From contig NC_063257.1 of NCBI RefSeq assembly GCF_019578655.1, positions 12,338,001-12,402,000 of the forward strand: DNA of 64,000 nucleotides, written 5' to 3'. The notes beneath the pieces are model-generated. The model saw only the letters and a list, made by a program, of their open reading frames with translations, was not told the DNA's origin and made no database searches. The position numbers and the translations under genes were made by a program. Below, piece by piece: positions 12,101 to 24,102 of the stretch; within the stretch, counting starts at the first letter, position 1, and every line of letters begins with the position of its first letter. Source of the stretch: Ricinus communis (lineage: Eukaryota; Streptophyta; Magnoliopsida; Malpighiales; Euphorbiaceae).

Positions 12101-13452
12101 ATGTGGAGGTATCAAAACCAGAAATTTTAGCTTGTCCTCCATTAGCAACGATCACATGTTGGGAATTAACAGGTACAAAATTTTATAATTTTGTTGAATC
12201 CCACGTCATGTGATCAGTTGCACCACAGTCGATAATCCAATTTTGTGAAATTTTTAAAAAATTTGAACATTTTTTGAGTTAAATACTGAACCTGACCCAC
12301 GAGATTGCTGTTGTTGGACAATAGATTGAAGCTGGGAAATTAATTGTGAGAGGTGTAAATTTACTGCCGGGTCGGATCCGGGTCGGATTTGCTGTGTAAA
12401 TCAGGTCGGATCCGGGTCAACTCAACTGATTGGATCGGGTCGGGTCAAGTTGCTAGAGTCGGGTCGGGTCGGGTCTTCATGCTCGGATCTTTTAAAAAGA
12501 CCCGACCCGCTCCTTTCATTCTCAATGTAACCCTTATTAGGGTTTGATAGGTTTATGCCACCAAACCTCTTCTCTATCATCTCTACCCGCCTCCAACCCT
12601 ATTAGTCGCACTGCTTCCTCGCTCGATTCGATTGTGATTTGGCCGCAGATGAGGGTGAAGATGCCAATAGTTGTTGTGGGTGTGTCCCTGCTTTCTACAG
12701 TGGTCGCACCTTTCGACACTGACAGGCGCTCCCCTCGTGCCGCTATCTCTCGAGAGTTTGAGTGACGGGTGAGCTAAGCTCGATTTTCTGTATTGTTGAG
12801 GCTAGAACTTGCGCTCATCGTGGTGCGTCTGGTCTCTTCTTGTTGGATGATGGCTATAACGGTGTCGATTTTTGGGAGTTTGCTGGAAAGGAGGATTTGT
12901 GACCTCAAAGCTTCATAGCTTGAGTCCAATCCTCCCAGGTAGGTATAAACCAAAACTTGTTATGCTCTTCTTCTGGCTTTTTCTGGGTCTGTTGTCGGTG
13001 GGAGGTAGTTTTGCAACTCCTCCCATCTAGTCAGAACTTCAGTTGCGTAGTTTGTGCTAGTTCGAGTCTCTTGCTTGATTTGTGATAGTTCTTGTTTTAG
13101 GTTAAAGATGTAAGCACAATTTTGCTCATGGCCGTATAGGCTCTTCATTTTTTTCCAAATTACATGTGATGATTCGAGTAACATGCATAGTCTGGAAATC
13201 TATGGTTCCATGGTGTTTGTGAGTAGGGATATTGACCATATAGTCTGTTGTCTGCCATTCCTTAATTTCTTTTGTTTCTTTTTTGGTTGGTTGGTCTGGA
13301 TTGATTGGCTTTGGCCTGTTTCTGGTTCCTGTGATGAACCCTATTTTTTTTCTGCCGCTCAAACTGATATATATAAACCTTGACCATTTGAAATAGTTTT
13401 GGTTGCCTTTTAACTTAATGTTGATTAATTTTGTGATATCATTGTGAGACAT
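9070..13452 (-). pseudogene. Broken gag-pol polyprotein of Copia element 1
   Basis: Fragments lie in order on the minus strand in shifting frames. Gag starts at 13452 (MSHNDITKLINIKLKG) and continues in another frame at 12960-13184. A zinc knuckle at 12664-12708 reads CDHCRKQGH but has Tyr where the last Cys is expected. Protease at about 12194-12240 reads WIIDCGATDHMT, with DCG in place of the usual D-S/T-G, then a stop. Integrase: C..C finger and DVWGPAP at 11586-11795, later part 10880-11404. RT pieces lie at about 10117-10790. RNase H is at 9565-9831 and 9070-9456, with YDNQATRHIASNP and the HIEVDCHFIREK motif. The last piece reads through the polypurine tract into the 3' LTR. No functional product is expected. 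Confidence 0.9.
12360..12480 (-). repeat. GGGTCGG-rich simple repeat in the gag region
   Basis: Repeats of GGGTCGG/GGATC dominate this stretch. On the minus strand they translate to a D-P-T-R-P-D type linker between the zinc knuckle and protease of Copia element 1. Confidence 0.6.
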
Positions 13453-13520
13453 GATAAAATTTTGAGGTTGAATTTGTGGGGAAAGGTAATTGATGACAGG
13501 TTAAACCTACTCTGATACCA

Positions 13521-13856
13521 TGTAGAAATTGGATTTGAGATGTTTATTGATCAATGATGAAACTTACAATATGAATTCTGAGATTTACAGTATGAGGCAA
13601 TTTTGTTACATACATGTACGAGTTGCAACGGTTCCTAAGCTATCTAACGTCTGCCTATGGTCTATCTAATGTCCATTTTTCATTGGGAAAAGGTTAAAGT
13701 GACATTTCTTCCTTAGGGAAGAAAGGTTGCTCATTTTCCCTCTTCAAGGCCTGTGATGACATGTCTGTACAGCTTTCTGCTGTACAGACCTGAGGCCTTC
13801 CTTTCTTCTCCCTTTCTGTTTGTTTGTTACATACTTTATGGTTTGATTCTTGAACA
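13521..13856 (-). repeat. 5' LTR of Copia element 1
   Basis: 336 bp. It ends next to a tRNA-Met primer-binding site at 13508-13520. It contains a perfect 10-bp hairpin stem, GTCTGTACAG and CTGTACAGAC (13762-13788), at a place where the 3' LTR has a different, weaker palindrome. Confidence 0.93.
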
Positions 13857-13861
13857 AGTCT

Positions 13862-15473
13862 ACTGTATTTGCTGGGAGAGAAGTAAAATGCAAACTTGAC
13901 ATTTCCCAAGTGCAAAATTGGTAAGGATAATACATACTGAAATGAAAAAGGATTTTCACAGATATTGAAAAGCAAAGTCACAATGTGCTTATTAATACTA
14001 TATATGCTAATGTTAACTACCACTTATTTCTACATAAATTGAAATTGATATACAGAATTATAAAAGTAGCAGTAATATGCTTGATAGATAAAATATTGAA
14101 GCCGTGTAAACTAAGATAAAGTTTGTTTGATCCTGGAAAATTAAGATAAACCAAAAGAAACAACCAACAAAACATCCATTGCCATCCTCATCATCCTAAA
14201 ACTTGAAAGTGTATATCCATCATTCAAATGTTTTTTTTTTTCTTTTTCCTTCCTCTTTAATGATTTTGAGATTCCATTGACTTTAGTTTGTTTATTAGCT
14301 TGTATCATGAACAATTAGCTAAGCATGTTAAGATGAATACCTAAAAAGATTTCATTAAGTAATTACCTAAATTGTGTTGGATGTTATGAATTTCTTTCCT
14401 CCTTTATTAAACCCTTGTCTCTATTCTGTCATAAGCTAGCCACAGGTCTATCTCCTAATCTTTTCTTTCCAACTATGGATATGACTTGTTCACTACTTTG
14501 ATCTCCTTCAATGACACACTCACACCTTCAGACTTATGCTCTGAATATATATTGATCCTTTTTTCTTTTCTTAGTATATTAAGAAGAGTTGCAATAGTCT
14601 CCTTACACAAAAGCATCAACCCGTACGATAAAAGGGGTATTAGGTTTTCCTAAAGTGGACATTCTTAACTCCTAAATTACCCATTATGTCATATAGCTCC
14701 TTCCTAAATCACCAAGAGAAAACTTCCAAGTCCTATATCCATCTTAATTCTATAACCTTCTCATTACTCGTTTCACTATGCCCACAAATGAGAATTTCAG
14801 TACAATGAACATCAAACACATATAACTTCTCCATCTTAATAGAAAAGAACCTAACAAATAATAAAATCAGTCTCATTTTATTCGAGCAAACAACATGCAT
14901 GCCTTACATCATGTCTCAAAACTTCTCATTTCTCATAAAATCAAATGTAATGAACCCAAAAAGAAAGAAAAGTGATAAGTGAAGCTGATATCATGAAATA
15001 AAAACCGTACCCATTTTTGGTAGTTACTTCTTCACATTCAAAAATACAAAAAATCTTGAATTGGTACTAGGTAATTGCTTAACTGATAACAACATTACAT
15101 TTTATCTTCTTTGCAATGAAGCTTTGTGGTGTTTTATGGTAAATTTCTTTTTGGATTTCGACTTCAAGAATACAAATCTCTAATCTCTATTTCAATGATG
15201 CAAGGTTATTTCTATTTTTTTGTTAAATGAGTAAATGATGAACAAGATTATTTTTGTGTTTTTCTTTTTATATTAGTTTTTTATTTCTTAAACACCATTG
15301 CATTGTCCATTTTATGATGAGTTAGCACTTCGGTCACAGTTAATTTAAAAAATTGATACACTTAATTAAGCAAAAAAAAAAAAAAAATGAAACACTCAAA
15401 CAGATTAATATTTGGAGAGGGGCTGAAACTGAAACTGCCCAATCAATTCATTTTTCTTGGTTTGACTTTTGCA
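13862..15473. other. AT-rich intergenic stretch
   Basis: No gene or clear element recognised. Joined to the sequence before 8842, the first 190 bases restore the target site of Copia element 1. Short open stretches occur on both strands but none has a recognisable motif. Confidence 0.4.
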
Positions 15474-15640
15474 GGATGAAATTCAAGTCTTATCTTTTGC
15501 AAGTTTTGAGGTGTTTTTGACTTACTGTTTGCACAATAACTATTTCAGGCGACTGATTGAGAGACCACTTGTTTCATCCACTCCGAAGGGTATCTATCAT
15601 CTTGTTGACAATTCCAAGAGGACCCTGAGTCTGAAATAGA
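15474..15640 (+). CDS. Possible terminal exon, unrecognised
   Basis: A pyrimidine-rich acceptor (TTTGACTTTTGCAG) precedes 167 bases open in one frame to a TAG at 15638. The frame starts DEIQVLSFASF and ends SKRTLSLK. A second acceptor-like site (ACTATTTCAG) lies inside at about 15549. Codon composition of the last 30 residues (RRLIERPLVSSTPKGIYHLV...) looks coding. I do not recognise the family and found no matching upstream exon. The 5 kb Copia insertion upstream may have broken the gene. It may be chance. Confidence 0.25.
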
Positions 15641-17742
15641 AGAGTTACCAATTTATTGTGCTTCCTTTGATCAATTTTGATTGATTATTTTTGTTAGTCT
15701 ATTTAAAAATATAATTACTTTTTTAATTATTAGTTTAATAATTAAATTACTAATAATACCCTTCATTAGCTAATATATATGTCAATATCTATAATTAAAT
15801 TCTATATTCTTGACTTTAAATTATACTTGAGTTTTAATATAAAATCACAATTTTTTCTTTCCTCTCACTTTCATTACTATAATATACCTAACACGAAAAT
15901 AATTTCCTTAAAATTACTTATGGTTTTATAGTTGTGCAAAATTTTTTTTCCATATTTCCAGAAATTGAATCAAAGTGGGGACCCATTCATATGTTAAAGA
16001 TAACAACCAAAGAGGACTTCAAAGTCCAAAAGGAATTAATGTTTTCAATTACCTTTGCACTTCAATCCACCTAAATAAACCACTATAAGAAATTGCTATA
16101 TTTTTAGTAATTTTTTTTTATATTATTACTGCATTTAGATTTTGTTTAGTTTAGTTAATCAATACAGATAGTTGGTGGCTAATAATTAATAATTGGTCGC
16201 TACTAGCTAATAAATTAAATTGTTTGATAATAGTTTATTAGCTTGTGAGCCTTGAAGATGTATTTTAATTTTATATATTTTACTTTAATAATATTATTTT
16301 TAATGATATAAATTAGTGAAAATAGTTTATACTAATTAAAAATGCTATAATTAGTTTTATTTAACTTAATTGTATTTATTATTAAAAATATTCATGAAAA
16401 TTAATTTAAAATAGGACTTAAAATTTAAATACTATTAATAAAGAACTTTTAATTTCAAATGTCATAATAATAAATATTATAACTATTTAACTTTTAAGTA
16501 TAATTCAAAAATAAATAATTAGTTGTCATGAATTATAAAAGAATAATAATATGAAATTAACTTAAAATAAATAATTTTTAATAAGAATAATTTATGTGGA
16601 AAGAAATAAAAAAAATCAAATTGACTATCACTGATAAGAAAAAATTTCAAAATAGAGCTAATAAAATCAATAATTGATTCAGATTAAAAAATTATTTAAT
16701 CAGAGGTTTTGTGCAGCTGATAATTATTTTTTACTGAGCAACTATATTAAAATATTTGGTAAAGATTTAAGAATCAACAGCTGCTAATTGATTTAGTTCC
16801 AATCAGTTGATGATTCTTTCAGCTATATTTTAAAGTTTTTTTTTATCAGCTAATAACTTTTTTAATCTTTTAATTTATTTGTACAACATTATCTTTATTA
16901 ATAATGACTTATTTTAAGTTAATCTTAGATAATTAATTTGTTATAATTTATAATAAATAATTATTATTTTAAAATTATACTTGATAATTAAATAATTATG
17001 ATATTTATAGTTATGACATTTGAAATTTGAAATTATTTATTAGTAAAATATGAATTTGAATTTGAATTTCTACTTTTATAATAATCCTTATAAATAATAC
17101 AATTGAATTAAACAAAATTAACATAATATTCTTTATTATTATAAATTATTTTATATTGAATCTTTATTTAGTCATGACCCCTTTTTGGAGAGTGGCTAAA
17201 ATGGGTGTTCTATTTATGTATTGTTGAAGAAGAAGAATAAAAATGTGTTCGGGAGCTTGAACTTTGTTCTAAGATTGTGACTATGGATTTGAAAGTAAAA
17301 ACACCTTTTTAATGGTGTAATTATGAGTTCATAGTGTTTTGCTGACTCGTAATTTTTTTTTTTGGTAATATATATTATATCTATTGTTAGTCTAATTAAT
17401 ATAAAGCGTGGACAGATGGTAAAGCATTACATTAAGAATTTTAAATATAGTTGCATATTCAAGAATCGAATTGGAGATCTTAGTTAAGCTAGAAAAAATC
17501 CTTATCATCATGATTTTTAAAAATAATTTTATCAAAAAGATTACATGCAAAAATCATCATAATTTAAATTTTTTAGTTGCTGAATAATATTAAAAAAATT
17601 AAAATATATACTTATGAAAAATACGAAAGAATTAGATAAAATCATGTTTAGTGCAAGCTTAAAATTTTTTCAAGTAATTAAGCCTAAAAAAGAAAAAGAA
17701 ATACATAGTTTGCCTTTTCTTTAATAGTCATGAGAATAAGAC
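15641..17742. other. AT-rich intergenic stretch
   Basis: No gene seen. CACTATAAGAAATTGC near 16081 resembles a decayed CACTA terminus, but I found no matching right end. The rest is AT-rich with poly-T and poly-A runs. Confidence 0.4.
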
Positions 17743-17991
17743 TTAACTTCTCTGCTTGTAGTATAGAATTTCTAGTATTAATGCCTGTCTAGCTATGCAG
17801 TCTGGACAAAAGTAACATTCCAAATTGTTAAACCTTCCCCACTTCTCCTCTTTCACAACGCCCATAGCTTCAAAGGGATTGAAGTGCTGTTTCTTCTCCC
17901 TTACAACAAGTTGGGCAGAGGGTAGAGTCAACAGAAGGTGCATCCATGGTGATTCATATTTGTCTTTAACTTGGTATAGCATCCTACCCAT
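17743..17991 (-). CDS. Short unrecognised ORF, possibly an exon relic
   Basis: 82 codons starting MGRMLYQVKDKYESPWMHLL, with a CYFCPDC cysteine pair group near residue 60. The base composition is richer in GC than its surroundings, which suggests coding origin. There is no family recognition, no neighbouring exon that I could join, and no promoter signal. A CACTA element starts 65 bp beyond. Confidence 0.2.
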   Translation of the reverse strand: MGRMLYQVKDKYESPWMHLLLTLPSAQLVVREKKQHFNPFEAMGVVKEEKWGRFNNLECYFCPDCIARQALILEILYYKQRS

Positions 17992-18055
17992 ACTCAGATT
18001 AAGATTATGATTAACACCCTACCCATTATGTTCTAATAGTTAATTATAGATTGGC

Positions 18056-19443
18056 CACTACAAGAAAAACCAGTATTTAGCGACAGACAAATCCATAGGT
18101 ATTCAGTCGCTAAATTAAAATAGCGACGAATTCCATTCGCTGCTATTTTACTTGTCGTTATTTCTTTTATGACGAAAAAATTGTCCGTCCCTAAGTTTAG
18201 CTACGATAAATCTGTAGCTAAATTTAGCGACAAATATTAATCCGTCGCTAAATTAATGAAATTATTTTATTTTTATTTTAAAAATTCATTGCTAAAAATT
18301 AATATATTTTCTAGATATTATTAATTAAATTTTTTTGTATAAATTTTGTTTTAATGTCTAATTATTTTATAAATTAATTTTCTATATTTTAAATTTTAAT
18401 GTCCAATTAATTTATAATAATAACAATAATAATAATACGAAAGAAGAAGAAAAAATGAAAAAGAGATAAATTAGAAGAGAAGAAATAATTAAATAGAAGT
18501 AAGAATCAATATAATGGTGAATGAAAAAAATTAAATGAAGAGAGAAATCAATACAAAAGAGAGAAGAATAATAAAGAAAGAAAAGATAATAAAAAAATGA
18601 TTAAAAAAAGAAAAAGAGAATAAAGCAATTTGAAGGAGAAACATCAAAGAAGAAAGATAGAGGAAAAAATAAAAAGAGAAAAAAGATATAGAAAAAGGTA
18701 AGAAATGGAAGAAATGAAAAAAAGAAAAATAGTGAAAGAAAATGTACATAAAGTAAGAATGAAAAAAAAAAAAAAGAAAAAAAAGTGGTAGTGAAAAAAA
18801 TACGTAGATAGAGAATAAGAAAGAAAAAAAAAGAAAGAAGAAAAAATGACAGTGATAATAAGTAAGGAGAGATGGAAGGAAATAAAGGATATGTAGTAAA
18901 GATAAAATGAGGGGATAAAAAGAAAATTAAAATTCATAATGGCTTAAAATTAGCGACGAAAAAATCCATCGCTAAATTTAAAAAAATACGGTAATTAAAA
19001 AAATTTAAAAATTCGTCGCTGATCCATCGTTAAAGTTAAGAAAAATAAGCAAGAAAATTAAAAAAAGAGCAGAAAATAGCAAAAGTGCAAGCAATAAAAA
19101 AAATTTAAAAACCTGTCAGTAAATTCGTAGCTAAAGTCGCTAAATCCATAGCTAAATCCGTCGCTAAAATTGACTAAAAAGTAAAGTATCCATATTTTAG
19201 TTATAGATTTCAAATCCAACGGTAAAACCTGCCGTAAATCTGTTGCAAATCTAGCGCCAAAATATAGCTTCAAACTTAATGTTAATTTAGCTACGGATTT
19301 TGGCCGTTGCTAAATGTCGTCATTATTCCGTTGTTAAAGCTTAGATGTCTTTTGTTTGCTTTTTCTATCACTATGTTGTCGTTATTCCGTCGGTATTTAA
19401 TGACGGATGCTATCCGTCCCTAAACGCAGAATTTCTTGTAGTG
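18056..19443. mobile_element. Non-autonomous CACTA (En/Spm) DNA transposon
   Basis: A 1388-bp element that opens CACTACAAGAAAAACC and closes AATTTCTTGTAGTG, the inverted termini of plant CACTA elements. It is flanked by a perfect 3-bp duplication GGC (18053-18055 and 19444-19446), as expected for the superfamily. Both ends carry many copies of TAGCGACG/CGTCGCTAAAT in either orientation, the subterminal repeats to which CACTA transposase normally binds. There is no transposase ORF. The middle (about 18420-18940) is an almost pure purine tract on the plus strand. Confidence 0.93.
18420..18940 (+). repeat. Purine-only tract inside the CACTA element
   Basis: About 500 bases of nearly uninterrupted A and G (GAAAGAAGAAGAAAAAATGA and similar). 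Open frames on the other strand (poly-Phe/Ser/Leu) are a by-product of this bias, not genes. Confidence 0.8.
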
Positions 19444-21048
19444 GGCCAAATGCATATCTATGCTCTAAACTTTGACCATTTATGAATTTAATACTTTAAT
19501 TTTTGATATAACTTAATAGACATCTGAAGCTATTTTTTACGATATCTTAATGTTTATTGATATGTACATCTTTATTTGATACATACATATGTATTACACA
19601 GAAGTGTGTAAACATTAATTAAAGGTAAATTTCAGATTTATGTTAAGTTAAATTTAAAATTAAAAGTATTAAATATTAAAAAAATAAAATTTAAATACCT
19701 ATTAAGTTAAATCAAAAGTTATTAAAGTATTGAACCAATAAGTCTTATAAATTCGAAGCAACAAAATATTTCAACACAATATTTTTCCTTACGAAATACA
19801 ATTAAATATCAAAACTAGGAGAAGAAGAAGAAATTGTAATAAAAATGCTAAAGATCGAATGCTGGGATATGCTGATTAAAGTCTTAGAATAATAATGAAA
19901 AGATGGCGTTTTAAGGGCACACCAAAACTGCAGAGATGCTGCATAAATTCATATGATCTTTGCATTGAATGGATATCACCTACTGCAGCAATATGCCCAA
20001 CTGAAATTTATTTTATTTTATTTCCTAAGTTTACTTAGAATTTCTATCTTCTACCATTGAAATTTTAAAGTTTGAAGACATTAAATATTGTAATGTATGA
20101 TCTCTAAGTGTTTCTTGCGCTGACCTTTAGCTAGCAGCCTTGGAAACAGTACCCTCCAAATAATACTAATGGGGATTTCTTTCAGTAGCAGCAGTGCAAC
20201 TGAAGTATAAAGTTCTTTTATTTTTGCTTTTAGGAGATGACTTGCGATTCAGCTCACAATGCTAAGAATTGAAGGGTTATAAAAACTTATAATTTTGATA
20301 ATAAAAGAAAGACTGATGTATAGATGTTGTTTTATTTCTTGAGAACAAGTTACTGTAATTGGTGTGTTTTTTCGTGGGGTATTTTTATTTATTTTTTGAA
20401 AACTGAATTTGTTTTTATTTTTTTATAAAAATAGTGACGAAATAAAGTTGATATGCAACTTAATGTGTATTTCTCGCATAATTATAATTTATCGCTATGT
20501 AATTTGGTTAAGAATCATTAAAAATAAATCTTTTTCATGAAACTTATTTTAATTCTTTTGGTATGTTTCTCCTAAAAAGATTATGAATATTCAAAAATTT
20601 AGCTCATATCAACATTAAAAATAGAAAATTCACAATTACCTCAAGAGTACTTAACAATTTTCCTTATATATTATATCATCCATTATTGTTTAGAAGAGGA
20701 AAAGAAGTTAGAAGATAACATTAACATGTGTCCGCCGACTAAACAAGAAATGGAATTAATTCAAGATTGGCTAGAGAGTTCCCCATCTTCACTAAGACCC
20801 ATTAATGGTGGCATTGGCGGGCTAAAAATGGGAAAAGAATGAAAGTCTGGAAAATTTCAAGAGATCATGCAAATTCAATGTTTATTTAATGTTTTTGCAA
20901 GAAAAATAAGGCTTTTTTATTTTATCTTTGCCTTGTTCTTGGGTTAGCACAAGTGCATACAACAGATGATCAGTGTAATTACTGCAATGGAGAGAACAGA
21001 TGACTGCATTTACTTCAACTCAACTACCCACCTTAACCTCTCCTCTCT
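19444..21048. other. Upstream region of the first lipase gene
   Basis: Bases 19447-19760 belong to a repeat family whose inverted arms make up 31456-32645 (shared phrases 'aacttaatagacatctgaa' and 'attaagttaaatcaaaag'). The CACTA element sits exactly at the start of this copy. The rest, to about 21000, is AT-rich with no gene. Confidence 0.45.
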
Positions 21049-21056
21049 ATTAAAAC
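21049..21056 (+). promoter_or_regulatory. Possible TATA box of GDSL gene 1
   Basis: TATTAAAA inside CTCTCTATTAAAACCC, 105 bp before the chosen start codon. A CT-rich leader with 'cctcctcctccac' follows. This is a weak TATA variant, chosen by position. Confidence 0.35.
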
Positions 21057-21160
21057 CCTAATTCCCCTTTTTCACAGTCACACACCACAACTTGATCCTC
21101 CTCCTCCACATCATCATCATTATTTATCTTCACTACCCCATTTCTCTCTTTTGGTTTCCA

Positions 21161-24102
21161 ATGGCTGCCTTGATGAAGTTTTCATGGCTGGTGGTGTCGT
21201 TGGTGATGGTTTTGATCATGGAAGTAGGGTTAGGGCAAAATGTAGATCCATTTGGGCCAGTAGGAGGATTTAGAAGAAGAGAAATGGTGCCTGCTATGTT
21301 TATATTTGGAGATTCTCTTATCGATAATGGGAATAATAACAATCTTCCTTCTTTTGCTAAGGCTAATTATTTTCCTTATGGTATTGATTTCAATGGTGGC
21401 CCTACTGGTCGTTTCTCTAATGGTTACACCATGGTTGATCAAATAGGTTTATCTCTCTCTCCCTCTCTCTCTCTCTCTCTCAATCTTTGTTTTTGGCCCT
21501 CTATTTATTTATATCATTATTATTATTATTATTATTCTATGCATTTTAGTTTGCATGCAAGCTTTGAACAAAGAGTTAGCAACTAGGAAACCTTGATTTA
21601 ACATCTTGTCTATGTCCTTTTCATGGACCCTGAAAGAAATCTATTTGAAAGGGAATTTTGCCACCTAAACCTGCACTTTTCTTTTCTTAATTTTATTACC
21701 AATTCCTTTTTAGGTGGTTCAGTATCTAATGAAATAGAACATCTTTGTCCTACCTTTATTTTTCCCCCTTAAAACATCAACTAGGAGACTCCACTTTGAA
21801 ATTTTATTTATTTATTGCCAAATAAATTTATTTTCTTAAATTAAAAAGACAGAAAAGAAAATGTTTTTTTCATTTATAATCTAATTTTAAAAATAATAAA
21901 AATTATCAACAAATCTAAAGTATAACTACTTGTGTCAACTAAGAGCTTTTTTTTCTATTTTTATGCAGGAAAGTTCACTTTTTACCTCAGTTTTATTTCA
22001 TCTTTGCATCTGATGTAGCTTTTTGGGTCCTTTTTGTTTTTTTCCCCTATATTTTCTATTTTTTTCCCAATACTTTGATTCCTTTTTAAAGCTTAAATAA
22101 AGGCATCCATAGGAGGCTTTTAGATAAAAAAACTAAGCAAAAAACTAAAAAGAAATTCTTATTTGTTAGTGCATGTGATCTGCAATGATGACAGGCAACC
22201 TTCAACGCAAAGTTACATTTTTAAGAAGGAAGAACAAACATTATGGATTCATATGATAGGAATTGCGCACTTAATATTTTGATCTGAAATCTTTGTTAAT
22301 ATATGGCAATAGTAGATTTATCTTTATTTGGGTTTAAAAACTGTGCATGCATATATGCAGCTGAAATGCTAGGACTTCCTCTGATTCCTGCATATTCTGA
22401 GGCATCCGGAGATGATGTGCTTCATGGAGTGAACTATGCCTCTGCTGCTGCTGGAATCCTTGATATCACTGGCAGAAATTTTGTAAGCACCAAACCATTC
22501 TCTTATTAAAACTTTGTAATCGATCAGACTTATATATGTTACCTCAGCTTTGGCTCGATTGACTTAGAAGTCGTTTTCAGGACTAATTAAGTCTCGAATT
22601 CGAACCTTTATCAGAGCCTATTTAACTCAAAAAACTATAAATTTGATGGGCCTATCCTTTCCCTAGGTTGCACTTGGAACAGGATTAAAGAAATTTTATG
22701 CTCCATTATTGTATTTATGTAATTTAATCCTCCCAATTAAGTAGTAGCATTTCTCTTGATCTACTGCAACAACTTCATGTGCACTTACAGCAGTTGTTGT
22801 CTTAAATGCAATTCAACATTGTGTACTGTGGCAGACAGGCGTAATTAATATTTGAATGACCCTTTTACATTCATTCCCATCACAAGAAGAAGAAGCAAAT
22901 GAAGATGTCTAGCTGGCCACAACCTAAGGCCAAGAAAATGACCAAAGTAACTGTGCATTCATTACTATGCATTTATTATTGGCTAATACATATATATATA
23001 TATATATATATTTTTTTTTTTTTTGCATTAATCAGGTGGGTCGCATACCATTCAACCAACAGATACGCAACTTCCAGAACACACTTGATCAGATCACAGA
23101 TAATCTTGGGGCAGTTGATGTAGCTAGGGCTATTGGAAAGAGCATGTTCTTTGTGGGTATGGGTAGCAATGACTACCTTAATAACTATCTCATGCCCAAC
23201 TACCCTACCAAGAATCAATACAATGGACCGCAATATGCCAATCTTTTGGTGCAACAATACACTCAGCAACTCAACGTAATTTTCCATTCCTACCTTTTCT
23301 TCTGTCTGTGTTGGGTCAAAATATTGTTGACCTTTATAGAGCATGCACATTATGCAATCTCTAAATAATTAAAACCAAGTCTTATTTTTTGTTTATGTGA
23401 TGAAAATATGGACAGACCCTTTACAATCTTGGAGCAAGGAAATTCATACTAGCAGGATTAGGAGTAATGGGGTGCATTCCAAGCATCCTTGCTCAAAGCC
23501 CTGCAGGACTTTGCTCTGAAGAGGTTAATCAACTAGTCATGCCTTTCAATGAAAATGTTAAGACAATGATGAACAACTTCAACAACAATCTACCAGGTGC
23601 AAAATTCATCTTCCTTGATGTTGCTCGAATGTTTCGAGATATCCTCACCAACGCTCCAGCATATGGTATGTAACTGCTTTGTTATAGTACCTGTCAGTAA
23701 TTAAGAAATCCATACATCAAGTTTGTTACAGGGGCAATTTGTATTCCAGTTGAACACCGTCTGACCTTAGATTCTTTGGCTTTACCGGGTCGATGGTCAG
23801 GCTGGGTTTCAGGAGTTGTGAAAAAACTTGTAATTAACCATTGGCTGCATTATGAAATATATGCAGGATTTAGTGTAATAAATCGAGGATGCTGTGGCAT
23901 AGGCAGGAATAGAGGACAGGTAACATGCCTACCATTCCAAACACCCTGTCCGAACAGGGAACAATACATCTTCTGGGATGCATTCCACCCAACTGAAGCT
24001 GTTAACATCCTGATGGGAAAAAGGGCATTCAATGGAGATACCAGCATTGTGTATCCTATGAACATAGAGCAGCTTGCCAATCTTGATTTAGAGACAAACT
24101 AA
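21161..24102 (+). CDS. GDSL esterase/lipase, secreted (At1g71691-like)
   Basis: Five exons join in frame with GT-AG introns: 21161-21446, 22361-22482, 23036-23275, 23416-23665 and 23867-24102, giving 377 residues. Residues 1-25 form a signal peptide. Block I FIFGDSLIDNGNNN has the catalytic Ser52. GSNDYLNNY is block III. WDAFHPTE carries Asp337 and His340. SGNH/GDSL hydrolases of plants cleave ester bonds of lipids or cell-wall and cutin esters, usually outside the cell; the substrate cannot be read here. The phrases LHGVNYASAAAGILDITGR and RGCCGIGRNRGQ match the At1g71691 group as I remember it. An in-frame ATG lies upstream at 21092, but I chose 21161 because CAATGGCT has good context and the signal peptide starts there. 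It is tail-to-tail with the GDSL gene at 28718-31008. Confidence 0.93.
21449..21482 (+). repeat. (CT)n microsatellite in intron 1 of GDSL gene 1
   Basis: A run of TCTCTCTCCC and TCTCTC directly after the donor site, followed near 21515 by an (ATT)n run. Confidence 0.85.
22548..22740 (+). repeat. Possible tRNA-derived SINE relic in intron 2 of GDSL gene 1
   Basis: TTGGCTCGATTGACTTAGAA (22550-22569) resembles a tRNA A box. GTCTCGAATTCGAACC (22591-22606) resembles a B box about 30 bp later. No tail or duplication was resolved, so this is weak. Confidence 0.3.

Larger units (their letters stand above)
8847..13856 (-). mobile_element. Complete but decayed Ty1/Copia retrotransposon 1
   Basis: A 5010-bp element on the minus strand flanked by a perfect 5-bp duplication AGTCT (8842-8846 and 13857-13861). 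The 5' LTR is 13521-13856 and the 3' LTR 8847-9175. Next to the 5' LTR is a primer-binding site (13508-13520) reading TGGTATCAGAG on the minus strand, complementary to initiator tRNA-Met. Next to the 3' LTR is a purine tract (9176-9187; CCTTGAGGGGGAG on the minus strand). Domain order gag, protease, integrase, RT, RNase H is that of Copia. The LTRs differ at more than 20 positions by eye and the reading frame is broken many times, so this is an old, inactive copy. Confidence 0.95.

Noticed and set aside
16081..16110. Second CACTA terminus (CACTATAAGAAATTGC)
   Set aside because: No matching right end, subterminal repeats or duplication found.
18531..18937. Phe/Ser-rich minus-strand proteins
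   Set aside because: They are the complement of a purine-only tract inside the CACTA element.
22899..23368. ORFs running through intron 2/exon 3 of GDSL gene 1 as separate genes
   Set aside because: They read through a (TA)n intron end; the splice acceptor at 23035 and phase fit the lipase gene.
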